Source of the DNA: Olsenella uli
GTDB lineage: Bacteria; Actinomycetota; Coriobacteriia; Coriobacteriales; Atopobiaceae
DNA length: 64,000 nt
Reading direction: 5' to 3'
NCBI RefSeq assembly: GCF_016900775.1
Contig: NZ_JACJKN010000010.1
Span: forward strand, 1 to 64,000
How positions within the stretch are numbered: position 1 is the stretch's first letter; every line of letters begins with the position of its first letter. The notes beneath the pieces are model-generated. The model had not been told where the DNA came from and made no database searches. It saw only the letters and a program-made list of their open reading frames with translations. The position numbers were made by a program, and so were the translations under genes. Below, in pieces: positions 28,787 through 38,537 of the stretch.

Positions 28787-28882
28787 GTGCCAGGGGGACG
28801 GAGGAGCCGCCACCGCTCCGTCCCCGCTTCCCAGAACGTGCCGGGGGACGGAGCGGTGGCGGCTCCTCCGTCCCCTTGGCAC
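28787..28882. repeat. Long near-perfect inverted repeat (about 38-nt arms)
   Basis: The left arm (28787-28824) begins GTGCCAGGGGGACGGAGGAG and the right arm (28845-28882) is its complement with one or two mismatches at the outer end. The loop is about 20 bases. It fills the space between the aminotransferase and PHP genes, both minus-strand, so its RNA form would be a very stable stem. The GGGGACGG core resembles the GGGGAC palindromes at 14.0 and 37.8 kb. Confidence 0.8.
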
Positions 28883-28886
28883 GCGG

Positions 28887-30071
28887 CTAGCGATAGCTCT
28901 CGGCCAGCTTCTTCCAGGCGGGCAGGGAGTTCACGATGGTCTCGTGGGAGACGCAGTAGCCCACGCGCACCCAGCCGGGACAGCCGAACGAGTCGGACGG
29001 CACGGGCAGCAGCTCGAGCGCCTTGGCGCGCTCGAAGAAGGCGTTGGCGTCCGGCTCGAGCGCCTTGACCCACAGGTAGAACGCGCCCTCGGGCTCGATG
29101 AACTCGTAGCCCAGCGCAGAGAGCCCCTCGGTGAGCGCGCGGCGGTTCTCGGCGTAGGCCGCAACGTCGCTCGGGCAGTCCACGCAGTCCATGAGCACGC
29201 GCTGGAAGAGCGCCGGCGCGCAGACAAAGCCCAGCTTGCGGCCGGCGCCAGCAACGGCGAGCACCAGCTCGTCGTGCTCGGGGTTGGTGGGCGGCACGAG
29301 CACCCAGCCGATGCGCTCTCCCGGCAGCGACAGGCTCTTGGAGTAGGAGTAGCACACGATCGTGCGGTCGTAGACGGACGGCACCCACGGCACCTCGGCC
29401 CCGTAGGTAATCTCGCGATAGGGCTCGTCCGCCACGAGGTAGATGGTGGTGCCGAGGCGCTCCTCCGCCTCGTGCAGCGCGCCCGCAAGCGCCTCGAGGT
29501 TGGCGCGGGAGTAGACCGATCCCACCGGGTTGTTGGGCGAGTTGATGACCACGGCCTTGGTGCGCGGCGTGACGGTGTCCGCGACGGCGTCCACGTCCAC
29601 CTGGAACGTGGCGGCATCGGCAAGCACCTCGACGCACGTGGCGCCCGCCGTCTCGATCCAGACGCGGTACTCGGGGAAGTACGGCGCAATCACGATGACC
29701 TCGTCGCCCGCATTCACAACGGCATGGAACGAGATGGAGAGCGACGCGGCGGCACCGCAGGTGAGATAGAGGTCCCCGGCGCAAGCCGCGCCCTCGCCGA
29801 AGCGGCGGCGGAGGCTCGCGGCAACGGCCTCGCGCGCCGCGGGCAGGCCGCTGGCGGGCGTATAGCCATGAAGCTGGGTGGCCGGCAGCGTGAGGCTCTT
29901 CTCGATGGAGGCGCGCACGGCATCCGGCGCCGGGATCGAGGGGTTGCCGAGGGAGAAGTCAAAGACGTTCTCGGCCCCGATCTGGGCCTTTCGCTCCCCC
30001 GCATAGGCGGAGATCTCTCGAATGGAGGACTTCTGCGCGCCGTAGGCGACGCTCTTCTCGTTAAGTGACAT
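28887..30071 (-). CDS. Class I/II pyridoxal-phosphate aminotransferase
   Basis: The 394-residue fold-type I aminotransferase has the substrate-loop NPSIPAP, the PLP ring region INSPNNPVGSVYS, ADEPYREI, and the Schiff-base lysine in YSYSKSLSLPGERIGW. The ending PDSFGCPGWVRVGYC-like contains the conserved carboxylate-binding Arg. ATG 30071 follows GAGAGGAGAG. Similar proteins are annotated as aspartate or aromatic aminotransferases; the amino acid used cannot be fixed from sequence. Confidence 0.92.
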   Translation of the reverse strand: MSLNEKSVAYGAQKSSIREISAYAGERKAQIGAENVFDFSLGNPSIPAPDAVRASIEKSLTLPATQLHGYTPASGLPAAREAVAASLRRRFGEGAACAGDLYLTCGAAASLSISFHAVVNAGDEVIVIAPYFPEYRVWIETAGATCVEVLADAATFQVDVDAVADTVTPRTKAVVINSPNNPVGSVYSRANLEALAGALHEAEERLGTTIYLVADEPYREITYGAEVPWVPSVYDRTIVCYSYSKSLSLPGERIGWVLVPPTNPEHDELVLAVAGAGRKLGFVCAPALFQRVLMDCVDCPSDVAAYAENRRALTEGLSALGYEFIEPEGAFYLWVKALEPDANAFFERAKALELLPVPSDSFGCPGWVRVGYCVSHETIVNSLPAWKKLAESYR

Positions 30072-30166
30072 GCTGCTCTCCTCTCGCGGCACCGCCGCTC
30101 GCACGTTGCTGCGGCCCATTGTACTCGCGCGAGGGACCCTCTGGGACGCTCCGCCCCCAGCCATTA

Positions 30167-30475
30167 TCAGGTTTTATCCCGCTCCGGGGAGCCGGCGAGC
30201 ACCGCCCACCCCACGAGCGTGACCTCGTACTTGTTGGCGTCAAAGCTCCCGTCCGCGCGCTTGCAGCGCCAGCTTCGGATGAGGCCCATCCGCTCGAGCT
30301 TTTGGCAGGAGCGCCTGACCGTCTGCGCGGACTTGTTGATGCAGTCCACGAACGCGCGGTTGGGGATGGAGGCGGTCACGTTGGGCCCGCCGACATGCTC
30401 GCCCACCACGTCGAGGAGCGCTCGGTCGGTCTCGTTGATCTGAACACGGACGCTCTGCGGCGCTTGCCTGGCCAA
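30167..30475 (-). CDS. Small winged-helix DNA-binding protein
   Basis: I place the start at TTG 30475, eight bases after GGGGAGG, giving 102 residues. The central region NRAFVDCINKSAQTVRRSCQ followed by KLERMGLIRSW is a winged helix-turn-helix (helix, recognition helix, then a wing with RADGSFDANKYEVTL). It is reminiscent of plasmid RepL-like or MarR-like proteins, without a clear match. It lies downstream of a palindromic AT-rich region that could be its own operator. The frame stays open upstream to 30664, so a longer product is possible. Confidence 0.65.
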   Translation of the reverse strand: MARQAPQSVRVQINETDRALLDVVGEHVGGPNVTASIPNRAFVDCINKSAQTVRRSCQKLERMGLIRSWRCKRADGSFDANKYEVTLVGWAVLAGSPERDKT

Positions 30476-30669
30476 CCGTGATACCTCCCCTGCGCTACGC
30501 TCCGGCGGGACCCCCTTCGGAAGCATTCCCGCATCCACCTGCAGAACGTAACATCCCGGCGCGCGCCAAACCCTTGCGTTACCCGCATCTAGCTGCTCGT
30601 TATTTGAACGTACCCCACCTCTTACGCCCCGCCGCCCATTCTCTGACGAGCAGGGCTTTGGCAAGGTCC

Positions 30670-30722
30670 GCAGTTTTTGATAGGAACTCCTCTCACTTTT
30701 TTGTGAGAGACAGAAAAACTGC
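30670..30722. promoter_or_regulatory. Nested palindromes upstream of the winged-helix gene
   Basis: Outer arms GCAGTTTTT (30670-30678) and AAAAACTGC (30714-30722) enclose an inner perfect hairpin CTCTCAC-TTTTTT-GTGAGAG (30690-30709). The 307-bp space 30476-30782 otherwise holds only the ftsH terminator. The AT-rich dyad looks like an operator or a second terminator. Confidence 0.5.
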
Positions 30723-30757
30723 CGGTCATGCGTTCAGAAGAACTCCATAACCGGCAG
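30713..30757 (-). terminator. Terminator of ftsH
   Basis: On the minus strand CTGCCGGTTAT (30757-30747) pairs with ATGACCGGCAG (30729-30719), followed by TTTTTC. It begins 26 bases after the ftsH stop. Confidence 0.75.
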
Positions 30758-30782
30758 CACCGTTCACTATGCTCTGAGAGGG

Positions 30783-32747
30783 CTACGCCTCGGGCGCCTC
30801 CTTCTCGCCGGCGTCCTTCTCGCCGGCACCCTTCTCGCGTGAGGCGTACTCGTCCCAGTGATCCTCGAGCAGGGCGTCCACGGCCTCCCCCTCGACGGTC
30901 TCGCGCTCCAGGAGCACGCGCGCCATCGTGTCCATCTGGCCGCGGCGATCCCCGAGCACCGCGCGCGCCCGCTCGTGGCCCTCGCGCATGATGCGCTCGA
31001 CCTCGTCGTCGATGCGCTTGGCCGTCTCGGCGGAGTAGTCCTGGTGGTTGGCGTAGTCGCGCCCGAGGAAGACCTCGTGCTGCGCCTCGCCAAAGACCTG
31101 CGCGCCCAGCTCGTCGCTCATGCCGTAGCGCGTGACCATCGTGCGCGCGAGCTTGGTGGCGCGCTCGAGGTCGTTGCTCGCGCCCGTGGTGATGTCGTCG
31201 CAGAAGAGCTCCTCGGCCGTCCGCCCAGCAAGGAGGACGGCGATCTGGTCGAGCATGCCGTCGCGCGTCTCGAGGAAGTGGTCCTCCTCGGGGACCTGCA
31301 TGGTGTAGCCGAGCGCCTGGCCGCGGCTCACGATGCTGATCTTGTGGATGGGGTCGGAGTTCTCGAGCACGTGGCCCACGAGGGCGTGGCCCGACTCGTG
31401 ATAGGCGATCACGCGCCGCTCGCGCTCGGTGATCACGCGGCTCTTGCGCTCCGGGCCGGCCATCACGCGCTCCATGGCCTCCTCGACCTCGCCCGGGCCG
31501 ATCGTGTCCTTGTGGCGGCGCGCGGCGAGCAGGGCCGACTCGTTCATGAGGTTGGCGAGGTCGGCGCCCGTGAAGCCCGGCGTGATCTTGGAGAGCCGCT
31601 CGAAGTCCACGTCCTTGGCGAAGGGCTTGCCCTCGGCGTGGACGCGCAGGATCTGCTCGCGGCCGCGCACGTCGGGGCGGTCCACGGTCACGCGCCGGTC
31701 AAAGCGGCCGGGGCGCAGGAGGGCCGGGTCGAGGATGTCCGGGCGGTTGGTCGCGGCGATGAGGATGACCGAGGACTTCTCCTCGAAGCCGTCCATCTCC
31801 ACGAGCAGCTGGTTCAGGGTCTGCTCGCGCTCGTCGTGCCCGCCGCCGAGGCCGGCGCCGCGCTGGCGGCCCACCGCGTCGATCTCGTCGATGAAGACGA
31901 TGCAGGGGGCGGCCTCCTTGGCCTGCTTGAAGAGGTCGCGCACGCGCGAGGCGCCCACGCCCACGAACATCTCCACGAAGTCGGAGCCCGAGATCGAGAA
32001 GAACGGCACGCCCGCCTCGCCGGCCACGGCCTTGGCGAGCAGCGTCTTGCCCGTGCCCGGAGGGCCCACGAGCAAGACGCCGCGCGGGATGCGGGCGCCC
32101 ATGCTGTGGTAGCGCTCGGGGTCGGAGAGGAAGTCGCGGACCTCCTGAAGCTCCTCCACCGCCTCGTCGATGCCCGCGACGTCGGAGAACTTGACCTTGG
32201 GCCGCTCGCTCTCGGCCGTCTTGGCCTTGGTCTTGGCAAACGACATCGTCTTGTCCTGCTGCCCGGACATCCGGTTCATGTAGAACACGAAGACGCCCAC
32301 CAGAAGGAGCGTGGGCACCACGGAGAGCAGGATCGTCTCGAGCATCGCCGAGTCCGAGGTGTCGATCTTGTAGGTGACGTCCGGATGGTCGGCCATGAGC
32401 TCGGCGAGCGAGTCCGTGCCCACGTAGACGCTCGTGTAACGCACGAGGGCGTCCTCGTTTTCCGCCTCCGCGTCCTTCTCGTCATGCCAGTAGGTGCCGG
32501 AGACGCTGCCGTCCGAGGTCTTGTAGGTGGCATCGTGCACGCGGCCGTCCTTGACCGCGGTCACGAACTCGTTGGTGGCGAGGGTGTCGGGCGCCTGGCT
32601 GCCCGGGGCGAGGGCCCCGCCCATCGAGAAGACCAGGTAGAGCACGATGGCCGCGACGATGGCCGTCGAGATGACGATGGAGCGGCGACGCTCGGGGCCG
32701 GGCAGCCCCGGCGGGGTCGGACGGTCGGGCTTGTTCTGCTGGGACAC
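30783..32747 (-). CDS. ftsH: ATP-dependent zinc metalloprotease FtsH
   Basis: The 654-residue membrane protease degrades misfolded membrane and regulatory proteins. Two transmembrane helices (about 24-45 and 137-157) flank an extracytoplasmic domain. The AAA module has Walker A GPPGTGKT, Walker [12 protein letters not shown] and the SRH region [20 protein letters not shown]. The protease has the zinc motif HESGH. The C-terminus carries a tail [16 protein letters not shown] whose DNA includes the 12-mer GGCGAGAAGGAC at 30813. hpt and tilS lie upstream in the order common in Gram-positives. Confidence 0.98.
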   Translation of the reverse strand: MSQQNKPDRPTPPGLPGPERRRSIVISTAIVAAIVLYLVFSMGGALAPGSQAPDTLATNEFVTAVKDGRVHDATYKTSDGSVSGTYWHDEKDAEAENEDALVRYTSVYVGTDSLAELMADHPDVTYKIDTSDSAMLETILLSVVPTLLLVGVFVFYMNRMSGQQDKTMSFAKTKAKTAESERPKVKFSDVAGIDEAVEELQEVRDFLSDPERYHSMGARIPRGVLLVGPPGTGKTLLAKAVAGEAGVPFFSISGSDFVEMFVGVGASRVRDLFKQAKEAAPCIVFIDEIDAVGRQRGAGLGGGHDEREQTLNQLLVEMDGFEEKSSVILIAATNRPDILDPALLRPGRFDRRVTVDRPDVRGREQILRVHAEGKPFAKDVDFERLSKITPGFTGADLANLMNESALLAARRHKDTIGPGEVEEAMERVMAGPERKSRVITERERRVIAYHESGHALVGHVLENSDPIHKISIVSRGQALGYTMQVPEEDHFLETRDGMLDQIAVLLAGRTAEELFCDDITTGASNDLERATKLARTMVTRYGMSDELGAQVFGEAQHEVFLGRDYANHQDYSAETAKRIDDEVERIMREGHERARAVLGDRRGQMDTMARVLLERETVEGEAVDALLEDHWDEYASREKGAGEKDAGEKEAPEA

Positions 32748-32804
32748 AGTTCTCCTTACGGTGTGCGACGGGCTTCTCGCCCCGCCGGCCGGGGGCCGGA
32801 CGTC

Positions 32805-33356
32805 TTACTTCTGGTAGACCTCGGGCTTGAGGATGCCGATGTAGGGCAGGTTGCGGTAGCGCTCCGCGAAGTCGAGGCCGTAGCCCACGATGAACTCGTC
32901 GGGCACGTGGGCGCCCACGTAGCGCGGCGTGACGGCGGGGCGGTTGCCCGGCACGTCCTTCACGAGGAACGCCGCGACCTCGATCGAGGCGGGGTTGCGG
33001 TTGGAGAGCATGCGCATGAGGTAGGAGAGCGTAAGGCCGGAGTCGAGGATGTCCTCGACGATAAGGACGTCACGCCCCTCGATCTTGGTGTCGAGGTCCT
33101 TCACGATCCGCACGACGCCCGAGCTCTTGGCGCCCTCGCCGTAGCTCGAGACCGCCATGAAGTCGATGGCCATCGGGCAGTCGATGGCGCGCATGAGGTC
33201 GGCCATGAAGACCACGGCACCCCGCAGAACGGCCACGACCAGCGGGTTCTTCTCGGCGTAGTCGCGTGAGATCTCCGCGCCCATGCGGCTCACGACGTCC
33301 TGGATGTCCTTCTCGCTGAGCAGAATCCCCTGAACGTCGGGATGCAGCGACTCCAT
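32805..33356 (-). CDS. hpt: Hypoxanthine phosphoribosyltransferase
   Basis: The 183-residue enzyme converts hypoxanthine or guanine plus PRPP to IMP or GMP. The PRPP motif is VLIVEDILDSGLTLSYL (canonical VEDIxDTGxTL), and VAVLRGAVVFMADL and VGYGLDFAERYRNLPYIG are typical. ATG 33356 follows AAGGGGAG. The tilS-hpt-ftsH order is conserved across Gram-positive bacteria. Confidence 0.97.
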   Translation of the reverse strand: MESLHPDVQGILLSEKDIQDVVSRMGAEISRDYAEKNPLVVAVLRGAVVFMADLMRAIDCPMAIDFMAVSSYGEGAKSSGVVRIVKDLDTKIEGRDVLIVEDILDSGLTLSYLMRMLSNRNPASIEVAAFLVKDVPGNRPAVTPRYVGAHVPDEFIVGYGLDFAERYRNLPYIGILKPEVYQK

Positions 33357-33427
33357 GGCACTCCCCTTTCCGGGCGTCACCCGACGCCCCACGGCGGCTC
33401 GACTGTTCCAGAATAGCGCACGACCTG

Positions 33428-34936
33428 CTACTCGCCCACGATGAGCGTCAACTCCAGCAGCCATCGCGTCTGCGGGCCGCACCGCATGCGCTCGTCCGCG
33501 CGCACGCCCGCCACCCACGCGACCGAGCCCGTGGGGGAGGTGTGCACGACGGGCAGGAGCGCGCGCTCCGCGAGGGGGACGCGGGCCTCGCCAAGCAGGT
33601 CGGAGAGCTTCTTGGACTGCCCGTGCATGCCCAGGGGGCAGAGCACCTCGCCCGCGTGCGGGACGTCCACCCAGAGGCGCCCGCCGCGCGCCGGGTCCAC
33701 CCCGACCGCCATGGCATCGAGCAGCACCGAGGCGCCCTCCCACTCGAGCGCGTGGGCCCGGGCGCGCGCCGCCGCGTCCGCGCCCTCGGGGGCGCGCAGC
33801 ACGCGCGCCGTGAGCGCGCGGCCGTCCGGGAGCTCCAGCCGACCGGGCACCTCGAGCCAGGCGGCGACGGGCGCGGGCGGCGCAATGCGCGCCCGAATGG
33901 CGAGAAGCCCGTGCTCGACGCGGGCGTCCGCGCCCATCGGGACGGTGAGCGAGCCCTCCCCCACCGCGACGCGCTCCAGCACCGAGGCAACGTGCCGCGC
34001 CTCGAGGCGGGCCTCCGGGCAGACGGAGAGGATCGCCTGGCGGACCACCCGGCGCGCGATGGCAACCTCGGTCGCCGCGAGGCGCGCCGCGTCGAGCACG
34101 ATAAGGCCCTCCGCCTCGCGCCGCGTGAGCTCGCGCAGGACGCGCGAGGAGACCGAGGTGAGGTAGGCGTCCTCCTCCGAGAGGATGTCGCAGGTCGTGG
34201 CCAGGCTCGCGACCACGCGCGGGTTGCGCTCCCGCGCGATGGGCAGCAGCTCGTGGCGCACGAAGGCGCGCAGGTAGTGCGTGTCCTCGTTGGTGCTGTC
34301 CTCGCGCCAGACGATCCCGCGCATGCGCAGGAGGTCGCAGAGCTCCGCGTGCGTGCGGTCCAGCAGCGGCCGCACGATGCGGTTGCGACGGCGCGGGATG
34401 GACGAGAGGCCCGCCGCACCCGTGCCGCGGATGGCGTTCATGAAGAAGGTCTCCGCGCGGTCGTCCGCCGTGTGCGCCGTCACGATGCGCGCGGCCGAGC
34501 GCGGCGTGCCAAAGCGGGAGGAGAGCTCGTTCGCGAGGCGGCTCGCCTCCGCGTAGCGTGCCTCGCGGCCGGCGTTCTCCACGTTTCCGCCCGGCACGGA
34601 CCCGGCGAGCGCCGCCACGTCCACGCGCCGGATCGTGCACGGGATGCCGAAGCGCGCGGCGAGGTCACAGACGAACTCCTCGTCCTCGTCCGCGTCCAGG
34701 CCGCGCAGGCCGTGGTTGACATGGAGCACGTGCAGCCGCTCGCGGGCGATGCGGGCGGTCCCGCGGCCGTCCTCTATGTCGAGCGCGGAGGTCGCCGCGA
34801 GCACGAGCAGGGCCGTCGAGTCCGCCCCGCCCGAGACCATGAGCACCACGGGGGCGGCGCGCTCCTCGTCCGGCCGGCCGCTCGGCCGGGCAAAGCGGTT
34901 GCGGCCCATGGCATATCGGCGAGAAACACTTGGCAT
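33428..34936 (-). CDS. tilS: tRNA(Ile)-lysidine synthetase
   Basis: TilS converts C34 of the CAU-anticodon tRNA-Ile to lysidine. The 502-residue protein has the ATP pyrophosphatase loop VSGGADSTALL, HVNHGLRG, the substrate segment HTADDRAETFFMNAIRGTG, and the TilS C-terminal SKKLSDLLGEARVP. Start ATG 34936 follows GGGAGG; an earlier in-frame start would reach past the divergent gene's control region. Confidence 0.95.
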   Translation of the reverse strand: MPSVSRRYAMGRNRFARPSGRPDEERAAPVVLMVSGGADSTALLVLAATSALDIEDGRGTARIARERLHVLHVNHGLRGLDADEDEEFVCDLAARFGIPCTIRRVDVAALAGSVPGGNVENAGREARYAEASRLANELSSRFGTPRSAARIVTAHTADDRAETFFMNAIRGTGAAGLSSIPRRRNRIVRPLLDRTHAELCDLLRMRGIVWREDSTNEDTHYLRAFVRHELLPIARERNPRVVASLATTCDILSEEDAYLTSVSSRVLRELTRREAEGLIVLDAARLAATEVAIARRVVRQAILSVCPEARLEARHVASVLERVAVGEGSLTVPMGADARVEHGLLAIRARIAPPAPVAAWLEVPGRLELPDGRALTARVLRAPEGADAAARARAHALEWEGASVLLDAMAVGVDPARGGRLWVDVPHAGEVLCPLGMHGQSKKLSDLLGEARVPLAERALLPVVHTSPTGSVAWVAGVRADERMRCGPQTRWLLELTLIVGE

Positions 34937-35019
34937 GCGCTGCCTCCCAACGGCTACCCTAGTACGTGCGGCCCGGGCGGCGCCGCACGGGAAGAGTGTA
35001 CGACAGCGAGAGGACACCG

Positions 35020-35826
35020 ATGACCCCCGAGATTCACCTGCACGTCCTGGCCAGCGGCTCCAAGGGAAACGCCGCCGTCATCGAGGGGCCGGAGGGGTCG
35101 GTCCTCGTGGACTGCGGCATCTCGCGCAGGGCGCTTCTCGCCCGCGCCGCCGAGCTCGGGCTGGACATGGCGGGCATCCGCGCCGTCCTTCTCACCCACG
35201 AGCACTCCGACCACGTGGGCGGGCTCACCGTCTTCTGCAACCACTTCGAGGGCGAGCTCGTGACCACCGCGGGCACGGCGGCGGCGCGCCCGTATCTCTC
35301 GGCGCTGCCTTTCACCATCGTGGGGCACAGCGACGCCTTCGAGCTGGCTGGCATGCGCGTGCAGGCCTTCCCCACCTCGCACGACGTCGCGGACCCGATG
35401 GGGTTCCGGTTCTCGACCGGCGACGACGCGCTTGGGTTCTGCACCGACACCGGCGAGCTGGGCCCCGAGGCGCGCGAGGCGCTCGCGGGCGTGCGCATCC
35501 TCGCCCTCGAGTCCAACCACGACGAGCGCATGCTCGCCACGGGGCCCTACCCCGGCTACCTCAAGGCGCGCGTGGCCGGGCGGACGGGGCACCTCTCCAA
35601 CGCCCAGGCGGCCGAGGCCCTGGGCTCGCTCGTAGGCGAGGACACCGAGACCGTGGTGGCCATGCACCTCTCGCAGGAGAACAACCGGCCGAGCGTCTGC
35701 GTGCGCGCGCTCGCGGGGGCGCTTGGCGCAAAGGCCGCAAACGACGCCTTCACCGAGGCGCGCACGCCTGACGGGCGGCTCACCATCTGCTGCGCCGCGC
35801 AGGACTGGCCGCTCACGGTCTGGTAG
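35020..35826 (+). CDS. Metallo-beta-lactamase-fold hydrolase (YycJ/WalJ-like)
   Basis: The 268-residue protein has the metal motif THEHSDHVGG, SGSKGNAAVIEG near the N-terminus and downstream metal-binding SHDVADPMGF and SNHDERML. SGSxGN plus this layout is typical of the YycJ group, proposed 5'-to-3' exonucleases linked to wall regulation. ATG 35020 follows GAGAGG. It is divergent from tilS. Confidence 0.88.
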   Translation: MTPEIHLHVLASGSKGNAAVIEGPEGSVLVDCGISRRALLARAAELGLDMAGIRAVLLTHEHSDHVGGLTVFCNHFEGELVTTAGTAAARPYLSALPFTIVGHSDAFELAGMRVQAFPTSHDVADPMGFRFSTGDDALGFCTDTGELGPEAREALAGVRILALESNHDERMLATGPYPGYLKARVAGRTGHLSNAQAAEALGSLVGEDTETVVAMHLSQENNRPSVCVRALAGALGAKAANDAFTEARTPDGRLTICCAAQDWPLTVW

Positions 35827-36127
35827 AGGCAGGCGCCCCTGCCGCACGGCGCCACGCGTGCGAGCCCGCTCCCAGACCGCACTCGTGGACCGCGCTCGCG
35901 AGTGCGGTCAGTCTGCGGCGTCGCGGCGGGCACTTCTTGACGCATCGGCCCCATCGGGCCGCACCGGCGTCCTTTTTACGCCCAGTGCGGCCGCACTCCC
36001 GGAACACACTCGCGTGTATGCCCCTCCCGGATGGGGGTCGGGCGAGAAGGACCCGCATGACGAGGGGGGCGACCCCCCCCCTGCCGGGAATCGCCCCCCT
36101 GACGGACGCAAGATGCGCGACGCGCGC
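35827..36127. other. Gene-free region with several hairpins
   Basis: After the YycJ-like gene comes a perfect 11-bp stem (GACCGCACTCG, 35875-35885, with 35899-35909), a small stem GGCGT-CCTTTTT-ACGCC, the palindrome GTGCGGCCGCAC, and G/C runs of eight to nine bases near 36065-36105. One copy of the 12-mer GGCGAGAAGGAC is at 36041. The converging yycJ-like and nagB transcripts probably end here. Confidence 0.55.
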
Positions 36128-36862
36128 CTACGCCTCCGGGCACTTGGCGAGCGCGGCCTCGTCGGCCACGACCACCACGTTGGGGTGCAGCTGCAGGATG
36201 GAGGCCTGGCAAGCCGGCGTGATCGGGCCGTAGATCATGTCGTGAACGGCCTGGGCCTTGGCGTCGCCGTTGGCCACGACGAGGATCATCTTGGCGGCCA
36301 TGATGGTGCCGATGCCCATGGAGAACGCCTGGCGCGGCACGTCGTCGATGCTGTCGAAGAGGCGGCTGTTGGCCTGGATGGTGGACTCGGTGAGGTCCAC
36401 GCAGTGGGTGCCCTTCACGAAGGCGTCGCCGGGCTCGTTGAAGCCGATGTGGCCGTTGTTGCCGATGCCCAGGAGCTGCAGGTCCTGGCTGCCGGCAGCG
36501 GCGACGGCCTCGTCGTAGGCGGCGCAGGCGGCCTCGTAGTCCTCGGCCAGGCCGTCGGGCACGTGGGTGTTGGCCTTGTCGATGTTCACGTGGTCGAAGA
36601 GGTTCACGTTCATGAAGTAGCGATAGCTCTGGTCGTGCTCGCCGGGCAGGCCGCGATACTCGTCGAGGTTGTAGGTCTTGACCCCGGAGAAGTCGAGCTC
36701 GCCGGCCTCATAGGCGGCCACGAGGTTCTGGTAGGTGCCAATGGGGGTGGAGCCGGTGGCAAGGCCGAGCACGCAGTCGGGCTTGAGGGTGATGGTCGAC
36801 GCGATGACGGCGGCCGCCTTGCGGCTCATGTCCTCGTAGTCCTTGGCGCGAACGATTCTCAT
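36128..36862 (-). CDS. nagB: Glucosamine-6-phosphate deaminase
   Basis: NagB converts glucosamine 6-phosphate to fructose 6-phosphate and ammonia. The 244-residue protein starts MRIVRAKDYEDMS and has LGLATGSTPIGTYQNLV, the catalytic Asp in TYNLDEYRGL, and GIGNNGHIGFNEPG. ATG 36862 follows GGAAGGG. No nagA is adjacent; the gene stands alone between a hairpin-rich region and rdgB. Confidence 0.96.
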   Translation of the reverse strand: MRIVRAKDYEDMSRKAAAVIASTITLKPDCVLGLATGSTPIGTYQNLVAAYEAGELDFSGVKTYNLDEYRGLPGEHDQSYRYFMNVNLFDHVNIDKANTHVPDGLAEDYEAACAAYDEAVAAAGSQDLQLLGIGNNGHIGFNEPGDAFVKGTHCVDLTESTIQANSRLFDSIDDVPRQAFSMGIGTIMAAKMILVVANGDAKAQAVHDMIYGPITPACQASILQLHPNVVVVADEAALAKCPEA

Positions 36863-37122
36863 AATGCATCCCTTCCATAGATCGGCAAGCTCCTCGCCCG
36901 CCGTGCGGCCCCATCGGCCGCGGCCAATGTGACTGCGACCACCAGGGCGAGGCCGCCAAAAGCTATGAGAAGGACCCGTCGCGTCGAGGCCCCTGCCCGT
37001 CCACGACGACCCGGGACTCCCCATCCCGGACGATTATCGATTGTGCCTCATTGCCAACATGTTTCGCCACCCATTTGGACGAGCGGCGCAAAAACGCCGC
37101 AGGCGGGGCCGCCCGCCGGCAC

Positions 37123-37746
37123 CTACAGCTTGGCGGCGAGGTCCTCCAGGGCGTGGAAGCGATGCGAGATGAGGTTCTTCTCGCCCAGCGTGAGCTCGGC
37201 CATCGTGCGGCCCGGGGTCTCGTCGGGCAGGAAGAGCGGGTCGTAGCCAAAGCCATGCTCGCCACGGGGCTCCCGGCCCACCACACCCTCGCAGTCGCCG
37301 TCCCCGCGCAGGACCTCGTCCCCGCGCACGAGCACCACCGAGGAGTGGAAGCGGGCCGAGCGGGCCTCGTCGGGCACCTCCGCCATCTGCGCCATGAGCT
37401 TCTCGTTGTTGGCGGCGTCGTTGCCGTGCTCGCCGGCCCAGCGCGCCGAGAAGATGCCGGGGGCGCCGTCCAGGGCGTCCACGCAGAGGCCGGAGTCGTC
37501 GGCCACCGCCATGGGCAGGCCCGTCTCGGCCTGCGCCGCGCACGCCTTGATGAGGGCGTTGTCAAAGAACGTCTCCCCGTCCTCCACCGGATCGGGGAAG
37601 TCCCCCAGCTCGCCAAGCGCCACAAAGCGCACGCCGGGCATCACGGGCGCAAGAATGGTCTCTATCTCCACGACCTTGTGCGCGTTGCCGGTTGCCACGA
37701 CCACGGTGCGCGCGGGGTCGAGCTCGGCGATGTTGGTCTCAGCCAT
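37123..37746 (-). CDS. rdgB: Non-canonical purine NTP pyrophosphatase (RdgB/HAM1)
   Basis: The 207-residue housecleaning enzyme hydrolyses dITP, ITP and XTP. Family signatures: VVVATGNAHKVVEIETIL, MAVADDSGLCVDALDGAPGIFSARWAG, GFGYDPLFLPDE and SHRFHALEDL (canonical SHRxxA). It follows rph, as in many actinobacteria and other bacteria where rph-rdgB are paired. Confidence 0.96.
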   Translation of the reverse strand: MAETNIAELDPARTVVVATGNAHKVVEIETILAPVMPGVRFVALGELGDFPDPVEDGETFFDNALIKACAAQAETGLPMAVADDSGLCVDALDGAPGIFSARWAGEHGNDAANNEKLMAQMAEVPDEARSARFHSSVVLVRGDEVLRGDGDCEGVVGREPRGEHGFGYDPLFLPDETPGRTMAELTLGEKNLISHRFHALEDLAAKL

Positions 37747-37767
37747 GTCGTTCCTCCTTGAAAACTT

Positions 37768-37796
37768 GCCTAAAAGGGGACAGACCCCTTTTAGGC
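37768..37796. repeat. Perfect 12-bp hairpin between rph and rdgB
   Basis: GCCTAAAAGGGG pairs with CCCCTTTTAGGC around the loop ACAGA. It contains the TAA stop of rph (37791-37793). The GGGGACAGxCCCC core is shared with the palindromes at 14.0 kb, so it belongs to the same REP-like class. It may attenuate rdgB. Confidence 0.75.
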
Positions 37797-38522
37797 ACGA
37801 TAGCCGGTCACCTGGGCCTGAAGGTCCACCAGGCGGGCGATGCCGGCCTGGCCGAGGTCAAGCAGGGCGTCCAGCTGCGCGCGGTCGAAGCAGGCGCGCT
37901 CGCCGGTACCCTGGACCTCCACGATGTCCCCGGCGCCCGTGCCCACGAGGTTGAGGTCGACCTCGGCATGGGAGTCCTCGGGATAGTCCAGGTCAAGCAG
38001 GGCGATGCCGCCCACCACGCCCGCAGAAACGGCGGCCACGCGCCCCGTGAGCGGCAGGCGCGGGAGCTTTCCGGCCTCGACGAGCCCGAGCAGCGCCTGG
38101 TGGAGCGCCACCCACGCGCCGGTGATCGACGCGGTGCGGGTGCCGCCGTCCGCCTGGATGACGTCGCAGTCCAGCGTAATCGTAATCTCGCCCAAGCGGT
38201 CGAGGCGCGTGACGGCGCGCAGGCTCCGCCCGATGAGGCGCTCGATCTCCATCGAGCGGCCCTTGCGGCCGCGATACTCGCGCGGCGTGCGCCGGTTGGT
38301 CGAGGCTGGCAGCATCGCGTACTCGGCGGTGACCCAGCCGGCATGCGACCCCTTGCGCCAGTTGGGCACGCCCTCCTCGACGGTCGCCGAGCAGAGCACG
38401 CGCGTGTCGCCAAACTCCACGAGGCACGACCCGTCGGCGTTCTTCATGACGCCGGGCGTGAGCGTGACCGGGCGCATCTCCGAGGCCGTGCGGCCATATG
38501 AGCGAGCGGACTCTTCCGTCAT
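37791..38522 (-). CDS. rph: Ribonuclease PH
   Basis: RNase PH trims tRNA 3' ends phosphorolytically. The 243-residue protein contains [35 protein letters not shown], the arginine-rich [21 protein letters not shown] and [15 protein letters not shown] with the catalytic Asp residues. ATG 38522 follows GAGGGGAG. It precedes rdgB. Confidence 0.97.
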   Translation of the reverse strand: MTEESARSYGRTASEMRPVTLTPGVMKNADGSCLVEFGDTRVLCSATVEEGVPNWRKGSHAGWVTAEYAMLPASTNRRTPREYRGRKGRSMEIERLIGRSLRAVTRLDRLGEITITLDCDVIQADGGTRTASITGAWVALHQALLGLVEAGKLPRLPLTGRVAAVSAGVVGGIALLDLDYPEDSHAEVDLNLVGTGAGDIVEVQGTGERACFDRAQLDALLDLGQAGIARLVDLQAQVTGYRA

Positions 38523-38537
38523 GGCATCTCCCCTCAA

